Below, in pieces: positions 8,161 to 17,171 of a stretch of 64,000 nt of DNA. The translations under genes were made by a program, and so were the position numbers. The stretch comes from Verrucomicrobiota bacterium. GTDB taxonomy: Bacteria > Verrucomicrobiota > Verrucomicrobiia > Opitutales > Opitutaceae. Below the pieces are notes generated by a model, which saw only the letters and a list, made by a program, of their open reading frames with translations, was not told the DNA's origin and did not search any database. How positions within the stretch are numbered: the stretch's first letter is position 1; every line of letters begins with the position of its first letter. Where the stretch lies: NCBI GenBank assembly GCA_014584295.1, contig JACTNC010000018.1, forward strand, positions 1-64,000. Reading direction: 5' to 3'.

Positions 8161-10974
8161 ATGAATGACAAACGAACTTTTTCTCTGTGGATGCGCAGCC
8201 TAGCGGTTGCTTTCAGTATCGGCCAATTTGTGGCGCAGATTTACGCCGGCAACATTGTTGGTCGGATAAACGACATCAATACCGGGGCATCCGTCACGGG
8301 TGCGACCGTGACAAACGTTGCAACAGGCAGAATGGTGACCGCCGATCGCGAGGGCCAGTTCCGAATGGACAACCTTGCAGCGGGTGTTGCTGAACTTCGC
8401 ATTGAATCTGTCGGCTACGACATCAAGGTGGAGCGCGTAGAGGTACCCGCATCCGGCAACATCGTGTTTCAAGTGCTGCTTGGTGAGAAGGTGCTCAAGC
8501 TCGACAGCCTGGTCGTCGAAGGCTTTCGCGAAGGCTGGGCCAAGGCACTGCAGCAGAAGCGAAACGCCACAAACTTGAAGGATGTGCTCTCAAGTGACGC
8601 GGCAGGAAAACTGCCTGACAACAATATTGGAGAAGCCCTTGCCCGGTTGCCGGGGGTGTCCTTGGACGTAGACTACGGCGAAGGTCACTACGTCAGTATT
8701 CGCGGCACTGACCCAAACCTCAATACTGTAACCATGAATGGCGCTATCTTGGCAACACCACCGGAATTGGGCAGGTCAGGCCGCAGCACGCCGATGGACC
8801 TCCTTGGCACTGGGCTCATTAATCAGGTTGAGGTGATTAAGACACTTACACCTGACATGGATGGCACATCACTTGGTGGCACGATCAATATCCTGACGCC
8901 ATCCGGATTCGATCATCAGGGACGATTTCTTTCGGGGGCCATCCAATACGGGGAAAATCAGGCAGCAAAAAAGCCGATCTATGCTGCCGATTTCACTTAT
9001 ACAAACATTTTCAATGTCGGTGAGGGAAAATTGGGCTTGGCATTTAGTTTCAATTACGAGAACCGCCAAACGCGTCGCGATCTGTACATGGGGCAGTGGA
9101 TTGGCTCCACCACCAATCCTGTATTGTATGAACCACGTCTGGATTACAACTTGGATAAGCGTGTCAAGATTGGGGCCTCGTTGAATCTCGATTATCGCCT
9201 CGATGACGGTACCAGGATATATCTTCAGGCCTTTACAAATAAGTTCGAACAGGAGAACACTAAGAATCAGCAGCTTTACACGTCTGGAGGCACCGCAACC
9301 ATGCTGTCTCCAACAATGGCCTCCTTTCCTCGGGTTCGATACGATTTGCGCATGATCAGCTTTGATCGGGACGCGAGGATGACTAACTTGGTTCTTGGAG
9401 CGTCAAAGATTGTGGGCGACTTTAAGTTGAGCGGCGAAGCCTCCCGTTCTGACGCTCCCGATCGGCAACCTGCCTATCGTAATTTTTCCTTTCGCTCGGG
9501 CAACATCACGGTACCGGGTGGCTATGTCATTGACTTTAGCAACCCATATCCTGACTGGGACTTGAAAGGAGTCCTAAATGGGGCGAACCCGAATGTCCGG
9601 CGTGTTCGAGGCGACGTCATTGACAACCGAGAGGAAACCACCACCGCCCGTGTCGACGTTCAGCGCGACTTCCATGACTGGTTTGACGGTAGGAGCGGAT
9701 TCTTGAAAGCGGGAGCGAAGTATTCGTATCGCCATCGGAACAATACTCGAACTGTGCGGCAATATGGCGCATCCGGATTCACAATGGCGGACTTCAACAA
9801 TCCCGCCGGGAAGAGCCCCCAGTCGGTAATGGATGGGCGATACGCGATGCCCATTATCATTAATCCTGATGCAGCCAAAGGGAAATTCGAGTCTTTGCGC
9901 GCCGCTAATGGACTGCAATACGAACTTGAAGGATCAATGTCGAACGAGGGTGAAGACACTTATGATGTCGTCGAAAGGGTGACTGCAGGATATGCTATGG
10001 CCAGCATCAACGTTTCACCGCGTCTGACTGTGTTGGGTGGTGCGCGTTTTGAGCAGACCAAGGCTCCTTTGTCCGGCCCGTCCTTCTACCTTGATCCCAT
10101 TACCGGCGATCCCAAACTGGTGACAAATCATGTCACCTTCGACTACGGTGAGTTCTTACCCAACCTTCAGTTAACCTACAAGATGTCGAAAGCGACAATC
10201 TTACGGGCAGCTATCACCAAGACGTTTGGCAGGCCTGCCTATGGAGACCAGAAGCCTGCATCGACGCTTGATGATTCCGGTGGAGTGCTCACCACTGGAA
10301 ATCCGCGGTTGAAGCCGTATGAGTCTCTCAATTTCGATTTGTCGCTTGAGCATTATTTTAAGTCTGGTGGCCTTGTCTCCGTTGCTGTATTCCATAAAAT
10401 GATTGATCATCCAATTTATACTTATAGCACGCAGCAGACCAACGTAACTTACCAAGGCTATTTCTTTCCTGTTTTTACAACATCGACAAAGGAGAACGGA
10501 GAATCTGCCAAACTATCCGGCATTGAGTTGAGCGCCCAAGTGCCATTCTCAACATTCATCAGTGGTTTTGCGGATGGATTCGGTGTGGACGCAAACGTCA
10601 GCCTAATGGACTCCTCTGTGAGGGTCTTCACCCGGTCGGACAAATTGAGGTTGTTTGATTCGCCCGAACGAATCTTTAATTTAGGGCTTTTCTATGAGAA
10701 GTACGGCATGTCTGCCCGCGTGGCATACAATTACAAATCGGATTCTCTGGAGAGTATTGGAGCAAACCCTTACAGTGATTTTTATAACAGTGCGCGTTAC
10801 TTCATCGATGCGCAGTTTGGATACAAATTCTCTGATAGCTACTCCCTATTTGTGAACTGGCAGAATATTACGGATCAGAAGTCTGATATTTATACGGCAT
10901 CAAGCAAGGATCGTATTAGTGAAAGCTATTGGTTTGGGTCTAATATTCGGGCAGGCATTCGATTCACTTTCTGA
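8161..10974 (+). CDS. TonB-dependent receptor with carboxypeptidase-regulatory-like N-domain
   Basis: This 937-residue outer-membrane receptor starts with a signal peptide (about residues 1-29). A CarboxypepD_reg-like domain follows (NIVGRINDINTGASVTGATVTN..., residues 30-110). The plug occupies roughly 120-265 (NIGEALARLPGVSLD, VSIRGTDPNLNTVTMNG, INQVEVIKTLTPDMDGTSLGGTINI). The beta-barrel ends in the canonical terminal phenylalanine (GIRFTF). Such receptors import oligosaccharides across the outer membrane with TonB energy. No SusD partner is present, as is usual outside Bacteroidota. It probably heads the rightward operon of the island and is predicted to be controlled through the operator at 8025. 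Confidence 0.9.
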   Translation: MNDKRTFSLWMRSLAVAFSIGQFVAQIYAGNIVGRINDINTGASVTGATVTNVATGRMVTADREGQFRMDNLAAGVAELRIESVGYDIKVERVEVPASGNIVFQVLLGEKVLKLDSLVVEGFREGWAKALQQKRNATNLKDVLSSDAAGKLPDNNIGEALARLPGVSLDVDYGEGHYVSIRGTDPNLNTVTMNGAILATPPELGRSGRSTPMDLLGTGLINQVEVIKTLTPDMDGTSLGGTINILTPSGFDHQGRFLSGAIQYGENQAAKKPIYAADFTYTNIFNVGEGKLGLAFSFNYENRQTRRDLYMGQWIGSTTNPVLYEPRLDYNLDKRVKIGASLNLDYRLDDGTRIYLQAFTNKFEQENTKNQQLYTSGGTATMLSPTMASFPRVRYDLRMISFDRDARMTNLVLGASKIVGDFKLSGEASRSDAPDRQPAYRNFSFRSGNITVPGGYVIDFSNPYPDWDLKGVLNGANPNVRRVRGDVIDNREETTTARVDVQRDFHDWFDGRSGFLKAGAKYSYRHRNNTRTVRQYGASGFTMADFNNPAGKSPQSVMDGRYAMPIIINPDAAKGKFESLRAANGLQYELEGSMSNEGEDTYDVVERVTAGYAMASINVSPRLTVLGGARFEQTKAPLSGPSFYLDPITGDPKLVTNHVTFDYGEFLPNLQLTYKMSKATILRAAITKTFGRPAYGDQKPASTLDDSGGVLTTGNPRLKPYESLNFDLSLEHYFKSGGLVSVAVFHKMIDHPIYTYSTQQTNVTYQGYFFPVFTTSTKENGESAKLSGIELSAQVPFSTFISGFADGFGVDANVSLMDSSVRVFTRSDKLRLFDSPERIFNLGLFYEKYGMSARVAYNYKSDSLESIGANPYSDFYNSARYFIDAQFGYKFSDSYSLFVNWQNITDQKSDIYTASSKDRISESYWFGSNIRAGIRFTF

Positions 10975-11015
10975 TCTGAACTATTTCCGGACGGGCTAAC
11001 AGTGCTTTGTTTGAT

Positions 11016-12623
11016 ATGCGGTTAATATATATATTACCAATAGCTGCAATTGGATTTGGTCTGGTTTGCAACTTCTCCTATTGCACGCCTTCGATTGACC
11101 GTATGCCGCTGCTCATGCCGGACGAATTTGAGTTATTGAAATTGGCGGCCTGGCGTATTGAAGAGGGAGTTTCTGATTCGCAGAATCCGCTGCTCGAGCC
11201 AGAGATGCCTTGGGACGCCGGAGGAATAATGGGGCATGGTACTGTGTTGCGCGATCCGATTGACGGTTTATGGAAAGCCTGGCAGGTTTCAACCCCGGAG
11301 GAAGTTGAACTCGACGGATTGAAGTCGCTGCACGAAGCTCGGCGACGGTTGACATACTTGGAAAGTAGAGACGGGGTGAAATGGTATCGCCCCATGCTCT
11401 CGTTTGTTTCATGGCCAGGGTACCCGAAGACTAACATACTTCTGGATTTTGATTCTGGCGGCACGGCTCAATATGCTTCAGTGCTTATTGATGTATCGAA
11501 TGGGGTACAGCCATATGAGATGTTTGTGTTTCGATCCCCTAGCAGGAATGGTACGCTTACTCTCGAGGCAGGAGTTTCAGATGGGGTAGGGAGCCTGCCT
11601 GGACCATCGGGAAAGTACGGCCTTTATCGCTATCGCTCGCAAGATGGCAAGGACTGGAAACTGAAAGAGGGGCCGCTTGAGATTCGGGGGGGCACTGATG
11701 TGTGCTATGTCTATCGTAAGCCTGACGGGAGTTATGTCGCCTATTTTAAGATGTATCCGCCAAAGGAGCCTGGCGACAGGATCATCCCCTACGACGTAAA
11801 TGCCAAGCAACTTCAGCGTCGGGTAGGTCGAGCGACCAGTCCCGATGGAACACATTGGAGCGATTCGACGGTGGTGCTTGGCCGTGATTTCCGAGATCCG
11901 GATTTTGCGCAGTTTCTTGAGATCTGCCCTTTGCCGGTCAAGGGTGGTTACGTGGCGCTTGTCAACTACTACAATGCTGCGTTGCAGACCATGTGTTTGC
12001 AGTTTGCCGCTTCGCGTGATGGCCTGATTTGGTGGCGACCCGATATCAGACCTGCATTGCCAAATCCGCCGATAGGCGAGTACGGAGGTGGCTTGATCTG
12101 GCAGATGCATCAGCCAATCATTGATGGGGGAAGGATGTATGCCTATTACTCAGGGTCGGAAGGAATCCATTCGGCGATCGTCGACTCACGATTCCAACCA
12201 CAAATTGAGATTCCTGGAGGATCCGTCTTGGGCTTTCGAAAAGGGACGCTCCCTTACTACAGTGCACTGTGTCGCGCGTCATGGGATGAAGGTCGCCTAT
12301 GGGCGTTAGCTTCGGTCGTAGGTGGAGCGATGCCAGTTGAAGCAGTTACTACGCCAAGGGCACTTGGTGGGTGCGGAATCTACGTCAATGTGCGGACGAA
12401 AGGGCAAGGGTCATTTAGGGCCGAACTGCTAGATGCTTCTGGGGCTGCGCTGGATGGATACAGCCTGAGTGATTGCCTCCCACTCACAGGAGATCATCGG
12501 CGGACATTACTGACTTGGTCAGGCGGCAGTAGGGCGCCGATAAATGCGACTCGAATTCACTTTGTATTCAACCGCGCCTATCTCTACGGGTTTGAATCGT
12601 CAAAAGAAATCATGCGAGAATGA
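11016..12623 (+). CDS. Secreted beta-propeller protein, glycoside-hydrolase-like (paralogue 1)
   Basis: The product has 535 residues and a signal peptide (MRLIYILPIAAIGFGLVCNFSYC). I choose the ATG at 11016 over the TTG at 11007. The body repeats an Asp-box-like blade motif S-x-D-G-x-x-W four times (SRDGVKW, SQDGKDW, SPDGTHW, SRDGLIW), as in five-bladed GH32/43/68-like or sialidase-like propellers. The C-terminal beta-sandwich contains ELLDASGAALDGYS and ends with IHFVFNRAYLYGFE. That ending is shared with the product of 14668-16107, so the two are paralogues. Catalytic residues cannot be assigned safely. Expected role: extracellular or periplasmic cleavage of the glycan whose acid sugar the lyase degrades. 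Confidence 0.7.
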   Translation: MRLIYILPIAAIGFGLVCNFSYCTPSIDRMPLLMPDEFELLKLAAWRIEEGVSDSQNPLLEPEMPWDAGGIMGHGTVLRDPIDGLWKAWQVSTPEEVELDGLKSLHEARRRLTYLESRDGVKWYRPMLSFVSWPGYPKTNILLDFDSGGTAQYASVLIDVSNGVQPYEMFVFRSPSRNGTLTLEAGVSDGVGSLPGPSGKYGLYRYRSQDGKDWKLKEGPLEIRGGTDVCYVYRKPDGSYVAYFKMYPPKEPGDRIIPYDVNAKQLQRRVGRATSPDGTHWSDSTVVLGRDFRDPDFAQFLEICPLPVKGGYVALVNYYNAALQTMCLQFAASRDGLIWWRPDIRPALPNPPIGEYGGGLIWQMHQPIIDGGRMYAYYSGSEGIHSAIVDSRFQPQIEIPGGSVLGFRKGTLPYYSALCRASWDEGRLWALASVVGGAMPVEAVTTPRALGGCGIYVNVRTKGQGSFRAELLDASGAALDGYSLSDCLPLTGDHRRTLLTWSGGSRAPINATRIHFVFNRAYLYGFESSKEIMRE

Positions 12624-12725
12624 ATTGGGCTACTTACATTCATGCGCCTCATGCAGCTAATGTCTTCTCAATCGGCTAGGGTTAAATCTCATTGCTTAGC
12701 CACGAGATAGGAGATTGTTTTCTGA

Positions 12726-13535
12726 GTGAAGACATCGATAATGGAAATTTTCAAGTTGGATGGCAAAGTGGCGCTTATTGTTGGCGGCGCTCATCATCTT
12801 GGCTATGACATTGCAACGGCATTTGCTGAAGCAGGCAGCGATCTGATCATTACTTCTCGATCACTCTCATCTGCGACGCAATCGGCGGCGGCTTTATCAG
12901 GTGCCTTCAATGTCGAAGTTTTGCCAATGGAATTGGATCACCGCCAGCACGATGCTGTTGCAAATGTGATAGATAGGGCGAAAGCTTGGAAAGGGCGCAT
13001 CGACATTTTGGTAAATAATGCTGGTGGAGGATCAGGAAAGAGCCATGCGCACATATTGAAACGAGATCCTAGCGAAGTCGAGAACCTCATCGCGACGAAT
13101 CTAACGGGCGTATTGCATTGCTGCCAGGCTGTAGGACGGATCATGTGCGCCCAGAGGCAGGGCAAGATTATAAGTATCGCATCGATTGCCGCGCTTGTCG
13201 GACGCGATCGCCGTATTTATGAGCGAAATGGCCTTAATGGGCAACCGATTGATTACGCGGCTGCAAAGGCTGGTGTATTGGGGATGACGCGTGATCTTGC
13301 TGCTGTACTATCTCCATGGGGAATCTGCGTAAATGCGATCTCGCCTGGAGGATTTGAGAGGGATGATATGCCGCGGGGGTTTGTAAGAGATTACAGTGAT
13401 CGGACGCCGCTTGGTCGCATGGGGAGAGATGGTGTGGATATCAAGGGTGCCGCTCTTTTTCTTGCATCGTCTGCGTCGGACTATGTGACCGGCCACAACC
13501 TGGTCGTGGATGGAGGGTTCTCGCTGTGGCGTTGA
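12726..13535 (+). CDS. SDR-family NAD(P)-dependent oxidoreductase
   Basis: This 269-residue classical short-chain dehydrogenase has a nucleotide-binding loop of variant form (GGAHHLG, residues 20-26), NNAG (97-100), catalytic Ser near 153 and Y177-x3-K181, and it ends with VTGHNLVVDGGF. The GTG at 12726 is chosen because AGGAG sits 12 nt upstream. The later ATG at 12741 has no such site. The gene overlaps the next one by 10 nt, so the two oxidoreductases are co-translated and probably act in sequence on the same sugar. The closest functional types are gluconate-5-dehydrogenase-like SDRs. The substrate is unknown. Confidence 0.85.
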   Translation: MKTSIMEIFKLDGKVALIVGGAHHLGYDIATAFAEAGSDLIITSRSLSSATQSAAALSGAFNVEVLPMELDHRQHDAVANVIDRAKAWKGRIDILVNNAGGGSGKSHAHILKRDPSEVENLIATNLTGVLHCCQAVGRIMCAQRQGKIISIASIAALVGRDRRIYERNGLNGQPIDYAAAKAGVLGMTRDLAAVLSPWGICVNAISPGGFERDDMPRGFVRDYSDRTPLGRMGRDGVDIKGAALFLASSASDYVTGHNLVVDGGFSLWR

Positions 13536-14515
13536 ACAATCGCATCGTCATAATCGGCTTGGGATCAATTGGGCGGCGCCATGCGCGATTGCTTGCTTTA
13601 CGCAAGGAATTGCAAGTAGAGTGGTGCGAAAGTTCTCCGGAAGCAGTCGCCAAAGCCAAGCAGGAACTTGGGGAACCAGCCCGCGTGCATGCTTCATTCA
13701 AAGAAATGTTGGAAACCGCGCCGGCGATGGTCGTTGTAGCAACACCGCATTCACTGCATGCTTCTCAGTCCATTGGGGCGCTTGAGTCAGGCATACATGT
13801 TTTGTGCGAAAAGCCACTTAGTGACAATGTTGAGGATGCACGATCAATTGCGGTAGCGGCAAGGCGTGCTGAGACTACATTTGCGGTGGGGTTCCAGCTT
13901 CATTTTCACCCAGCACTATGCAGGGTGAAGGCGCTAATAGCTTCGGGGGAACTTGGTACAATTCATCATGTGCATTGCTTAGTAGGTACTTACGTGACCT
14001 TAGAAAATTCTCAGTCCCGTTATCAAAGTCGAATTGAGGGAGCTCTATTTATGGACTATGCACATCAGCCTGACCTCTTCTATTGGCTGCTTGGAGAGAA
14101 GCCAATGGGAGTCTATGTTGCTGCTGGTCAAGGGGGGGGGCTTCCGCTACAAGCTAATCCAAATTTTGCGGCAATCACCTGCGACTACAAGAATGCCGTA
14201 ATCTCCACGATTCATCTTAACTATCTTCAAGTGCCGGATCGGCATGAATATGAAATCATTGGGGACCGTGGGTGGATTGCGCTAGACATGTTCAAGGGTG
14301 AGATGCGTCGAGGATTCCAGAGCGATTCCTCAGTCAGTTGCGAGCAGTTCTCCACTGATCGCGATTCTCTCTATAATCATGAACATCAGGCATTCCTTGA
14401 TGCAGTGGCTTCCCGACGGAAGGCGGAGAGTACAGCCGAGGATGCGCTTGTTTCGATGGAAGTGATAGCGGCAACATTGCGATCTCTTCACTCGCGACGT
14501 AGGGAGACATTGTAG
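13526..14515 (+). CDS. Gfo/Idh/MocA-family oxidoreductase
   Basis: This 329-residue protein has a Rossmann dinucleotide site GLGSIG (11-16), the family motif CEKPL (94-98), and a C-terminal alpha/beta domain with MDYAHQPDLFYWLLG (metal or substrate-side His/Asp). It starts at GTG 13526 with GGAGGG 8 nt upstream, inside the end of the SDR gene. The family oxidises, epimerises or eliminates sugars using tightly bound NAD. In other bacteria Gfo/Idh enzymes next to sialic acid genes (NanOx/NanY) convert 2,7-anhydro-Neu5Ac to Neu5Ac. The neighbouring NanA-type lyase makes that an attractive but unproven role here. Confidence 0.85.
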   Translation: MALNNRIVIIGLGSIGRRHARLLALRKELQVEWCESSPEAVAKAKQELGEPARVHASFKEMLETAPAMVVVATPHSLHASQSIGALESGIHVLCEKPLSDNVEDARSIAVAARRAETTFAVGFQLHFHPALCRVKALIASGELGTIHHVHCLVGTYVTLENSQSRYQSRIEGALFMDYAHQPDLFYWLLGEKPMGVYVAAGQGGGLPLQANPNFAAITCDYKNAVISTIHLNYLQVPDRHEYEIIGDRGWIALDMFKGEMRRGFQSDSSVSCEQFSTDRDSLYNHEHQAFLDAVASRRKAESTAEDALVSMEVIAATLRSLHSRRRETL

Positions 14516-14667
14516 ATTGCAAGAGTGATCAAGCGGTATCCGAATGGCAATTCATGGCATGGCTAGTGTCCCAGGAATCTCGCGTTGCATTCTTTTCCGT
14601 TTAAGAGCGTTGCATGAGGTCTCATTAAATCATCAATGACGAAACTGTCTGCTACTATTGCTTTCCA

Positions 14668-16107
14668 ATGAAACTCCCAATCACTTTGCTATTGTTTTGT
14701 TCTCTACAGGTAGTTCCTCAAGTAATCGGCATGGACGGTAGAAAGACGCTTCTTGTGGATTCTACTCTAATTAGAAGTAGTGAAAATGTCCGTATATCGG
14801 TAGGGCAGGTGAGGAAGTATTCCGGTAATCCACTATTTGGCGAAGATCGCCCTTGGGAGCCACGATATGATAATATGTATCCCAATGTGATTTTCGACGA
14901 AAGTGAGGGCGTATACAAATGCTGGTACAATCCATTCTTGGTTGAAGTAGAGGATTGGCTTGGATCCAGCAATGAACGTAAGCGTTGGCTGTATCCGCGA
15001 CAGTCGGGACTATGCTATGCGGTATCAAGAGACGGCATCGTTTGGGAGAAGCCGAGCTTAGACATTCTCCCGTTTTGGGGTGAACGGAGCAATATTCTAA
15101 TGCGTGATGTTCATGGAGTAGGGGTTTTCCGTGATAGTCGCGAAGCTGATCCTGCGCGTCGGTTCAAGGCAATCTATGTGAACCAAGAGGCAGGTCGACG
15201 GACGACAGTGGCTGTAGCATTTTCTCCTGATGGGATTCATTGGGAATCGCAGACTGTGCTAAGTAATGTAAAGGTGATGGCAGATACACATAACAATGCG
15301 CTTTGGGCCCCTACTTTGAATCGTTACGTGGCATTTACTCGGGATTGGGATCCACGCGAATGGAAGCGAAATAGTAAGGGAGAGATCCCTGCAGTGCGCT
15401 TGGTTGCCCGCATCGAGAGTAAAGACTTCCTACATTGGAGTGATCCCCAGACGGTTTTGCGAGGCATCTCGGACAATCTGCAAGTGTATGCCATGCCCGT
15501 GTTCTACTACGCCGGAATATACCTTGGTCTGCCGGTTGTATTGGATGCGAAGGATGATCGTACTCATACTGAACTCGCCTGGAGCAAAGACACTATAGAG
15601 TGGCATCGAGTGCAGCCTGGAACTGCATTCATTCCCAACAGCGACAAGAAGGGAGACTATGATTGGGGCTGCACATATCCTGCCGCTGTGCCAATTATTA
15701 TGAAAGATGAGATTAGGATCTATTTTTCCGGAAGTGATGGACTTCATTTTGGGGAGCGAAAGGCATATTTTGAACTTGCGACACTCCGACCTGACGGCTT
15801 TGCAGCCGCTGAGCCATTGGATCCATCTAGAGAAGGAAGAATTGAGACCGCGCCTATTGAATTTGATCGGGATGATGTCCTTATGGTAACTGCTGATGTG
15901 GCGGAGGGTGGCAGTGTGTTGGTCACACTCCTGGATGCATCGGGAGCGGAGATTTCCCGATCCTTGCCGATGGACGGGGACTTTACCGATCGCGTAGTTG
16001 AATGGAAGAAGTCGTTACATCCCACTATTGGTAAATTTCATTTGAGGTTTGTACTAAATAGAGCTAAGCTATACTCATACGAAATTGTTTCGCAGAACGG
16101 GCCTTAG
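14668..16107 (+). CDS. Secreted beta-propeller protein, glycoside-hydrolase-like (paralogue 2)
   Basis: The product is 479 residues with an N-terminal signal peptide (MKLPITLLLFCSLQVVPQVIG). Four blade motifs are visible: SRDGIVW, SPDGIHW, SKDFLHW and SKDTIEW. The N-terminal segment GNPLFGEDRPWEPRYDNMYPNV resembles the first blade of GH32/43-like enzymes, where an early aspartate is catalytic. The C-terminal sandwich carries VLVTLLDASGAEISRS and ends LRFVLNRAKLYSYE, matching the end of the protein at 11016-12623. The gene has its own leader of about 150 nt after the Gfo/Idh gene and no clear Shine-Dalgarno sequence. I cannot assign a CAZy family. Confidence 0.7.
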   Translation: MKLPITLLLFCSLQVVPQVIGMDGRKTLLVDSTLIRSSENVRISVGQVRKYSGNPLFGEDRPWEPRYDNMYPNVIFDESEGVYKCWYNPFLVEVEDWLGSSNERKRWLYPRQSGLCYAVSRDGIVWEKPSLDILPFWGERSNILMRDVHGVGVFRDSREADPARRFKAIYVNQEAGRRTTVAVAFSPDGIHWESQTVLSNVKVMADTHNNALWAPTLNRYVAFTRDWDPREWKRNSKGEIPAVRLVARIESKDFLHWSDPQTVLRGISDNLQVYAMPVFYYAGIYLGLPVVLDAKDDRTHTELAWSKDTIEWHRVQPGTAFIPNSDKKGDYDWGCTYPAAVPIIMKDEIRIYFSGSDGLHFGERKAYFELATLRPDGFAAAEPLDPSREGRIETAPIEFDRDDVLMVTADVAEGGSVLVTLLDASGAEISRSLPMDGDFTDRVVEWKKSLHPTIGKFHLRFVLNRAKLYSYEIVSQNGP

Positions 16108-16242
16108 GCGGACGTGATCACAATGCGTGTCAATGGGTTAATTGGCTTCCAGTTTCTACAGTTGGTCTTGATTAGTATTTGGACGAAATAGTAGTGGCTT
16201 CGGCGCTTGCCAATCCGGATGGCCCGGGGCAGAGATCCTATC

Positions 16243-16698
16243 ATGAACCTAATCTCGCGGACGTCGGAGTATGCACTGCGGGCGGTGGTGTGGTTGATTC
16301 AGGAGCCGGGGCGATCGCAGACGACGCGACAGATTGTGCGGGGGACGAAGACTCCCCCGGACTACGCCTCGAAGGTGCTGCAGGCGCTTTCCAGGGCCGG
16401 GGTGATTCGCGGGCAGCGGGGGCTCGGGGGCGGGTTTCAACTCGTCGCGGACCCGGAGAAGCTCACGGTGCTGGATGTCATCAATGCGGTTGATCCGCTT
16501 GAGTGCATTCGCACGTGTCCTCTGAGGCTCAAGGCGCACGGAACGAGGCTCTGTCCCCTTCATGGCGGCCTGAACGAAGTGGCCCGGCAGATGGAGTCTG
16601 CCTTCAGGGGAACCAGAATCCTGGACTTGTTGAACGGTAAATCGACGTCTGTCCCGCTGGGTATCGCATTGAAGCGAGTTCGGAAGAAAACGCGTTGA
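16243..16698 (+). CDS. Rrf2-family transcriptional regulator with three cysteines
   Basis: The product has 151 residues. An N-terminal winged helix (ISRTSEYALRAVVWLIQE; IVRGTKTPPDYASKVLQALSRAGVI; wing RGQRGLGGGFQLV) is typical of Rrf2. Cysteines C88, C92 and C104 sit where IscR and NsrR bind a Fe-S cluster, but the spacing C-x3-C-x11-C differs from both. It may sense oxygen, NO or iron. It is convergent with the cbb3 oxidase operon, which makes regulation of that operon plausible but not shown. I start at MNLIS (16243) because that is the family N-terminus. Upstream in-frame codons add a non-homologous tail. Confidence 0.85.
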   Translation: MNLISRTSEYALRAVVWLIQEPGRSQTTRQIVRGTKTPPDYASKVLQALSRAGVIRGQRGLGGGFQLVADPEKLTVLDVINAVDPLECIRTCPLRLKAHGTRLCPLHGGLNEVARQMESAFRGTRILDLLNGKSTSVPLGIALKRVRKKTR

Positions 16699-16754
16699 TG
16701 CGTTGGTTGCCTATCGGACGTTGGGCGACCCGGTTGGCTCGGCTGCGGTCAATT

Positions 16755-17171
16755 TCAGTGAGCCATGGTCAGGTATCTGGCGAGGTAGTAGACGGACCAG
16801 CCTGCAAAGAGCACCAAGAGGATGATGACCCATGAGGGAATGCCGCGCGGGCTCTCGCTGCCGTAGATCACGAACTGTTTCTGATCACCTTTGCCATAGG
16901 CGTTGATCATCAGGGGAATCACTCCGTCCACGGTGTCGTCCGGCTTCAATCCCTCGACATCGATCGCGGGTCCGTTACGGACGACAAACGGCAGAAGCTT
17001 CACGCCTTCGAGTCCGCCGGGGTCTTTGCTCAGGATCTTCAGGACGTGGTTCCCATCTGCGAGCAGGCGGGTGTCGAGTTCGAAAGTGACGGGTGAACTG
17101 AATTCTCCGATGGGCTCGGGATTGTCGTCGAGGAACAATCTGACTGTGCCTTTAGGGTCCATAGGAATCAT
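16755..17171 (-). CDS. Membrane-anchored protein of the cbb3 operon
   Basis: This 138-residue protein has a soluble N-terminal part with an Ig-like/PEGA-like flavour (GTVRLFLDDNPEPIGEFSSPVTFELDTRLLADGNHVLKI) and one C-terminal membrane helix (SWVIILLVLFAGWSVYYLARYL). It is the last gene of the oxidase operon and overlaps the previous gene by 20 nt (or 11 nt if it starts at ATG 17162). The helix is reminiscent of the CcoP anchor, so this protein may supply the anchor or an assembly function missing from the fused CcoO-P subunit. That is inference. No haem motif is present. Confidence 0.65.
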   Translation of the reverse strand: MIPMDPKGTVRLFLDDNPEPIGEFSSPVTFELDTRLLADGNHVLKILSKDPGGLEGVKLLPFVVRNGPAIDVEGLKPDDTVDGVIPLMINAYGKGDQKQFVIYGSESPRGIPSWVIILLVLFAGWSVYYLARYLTMAH

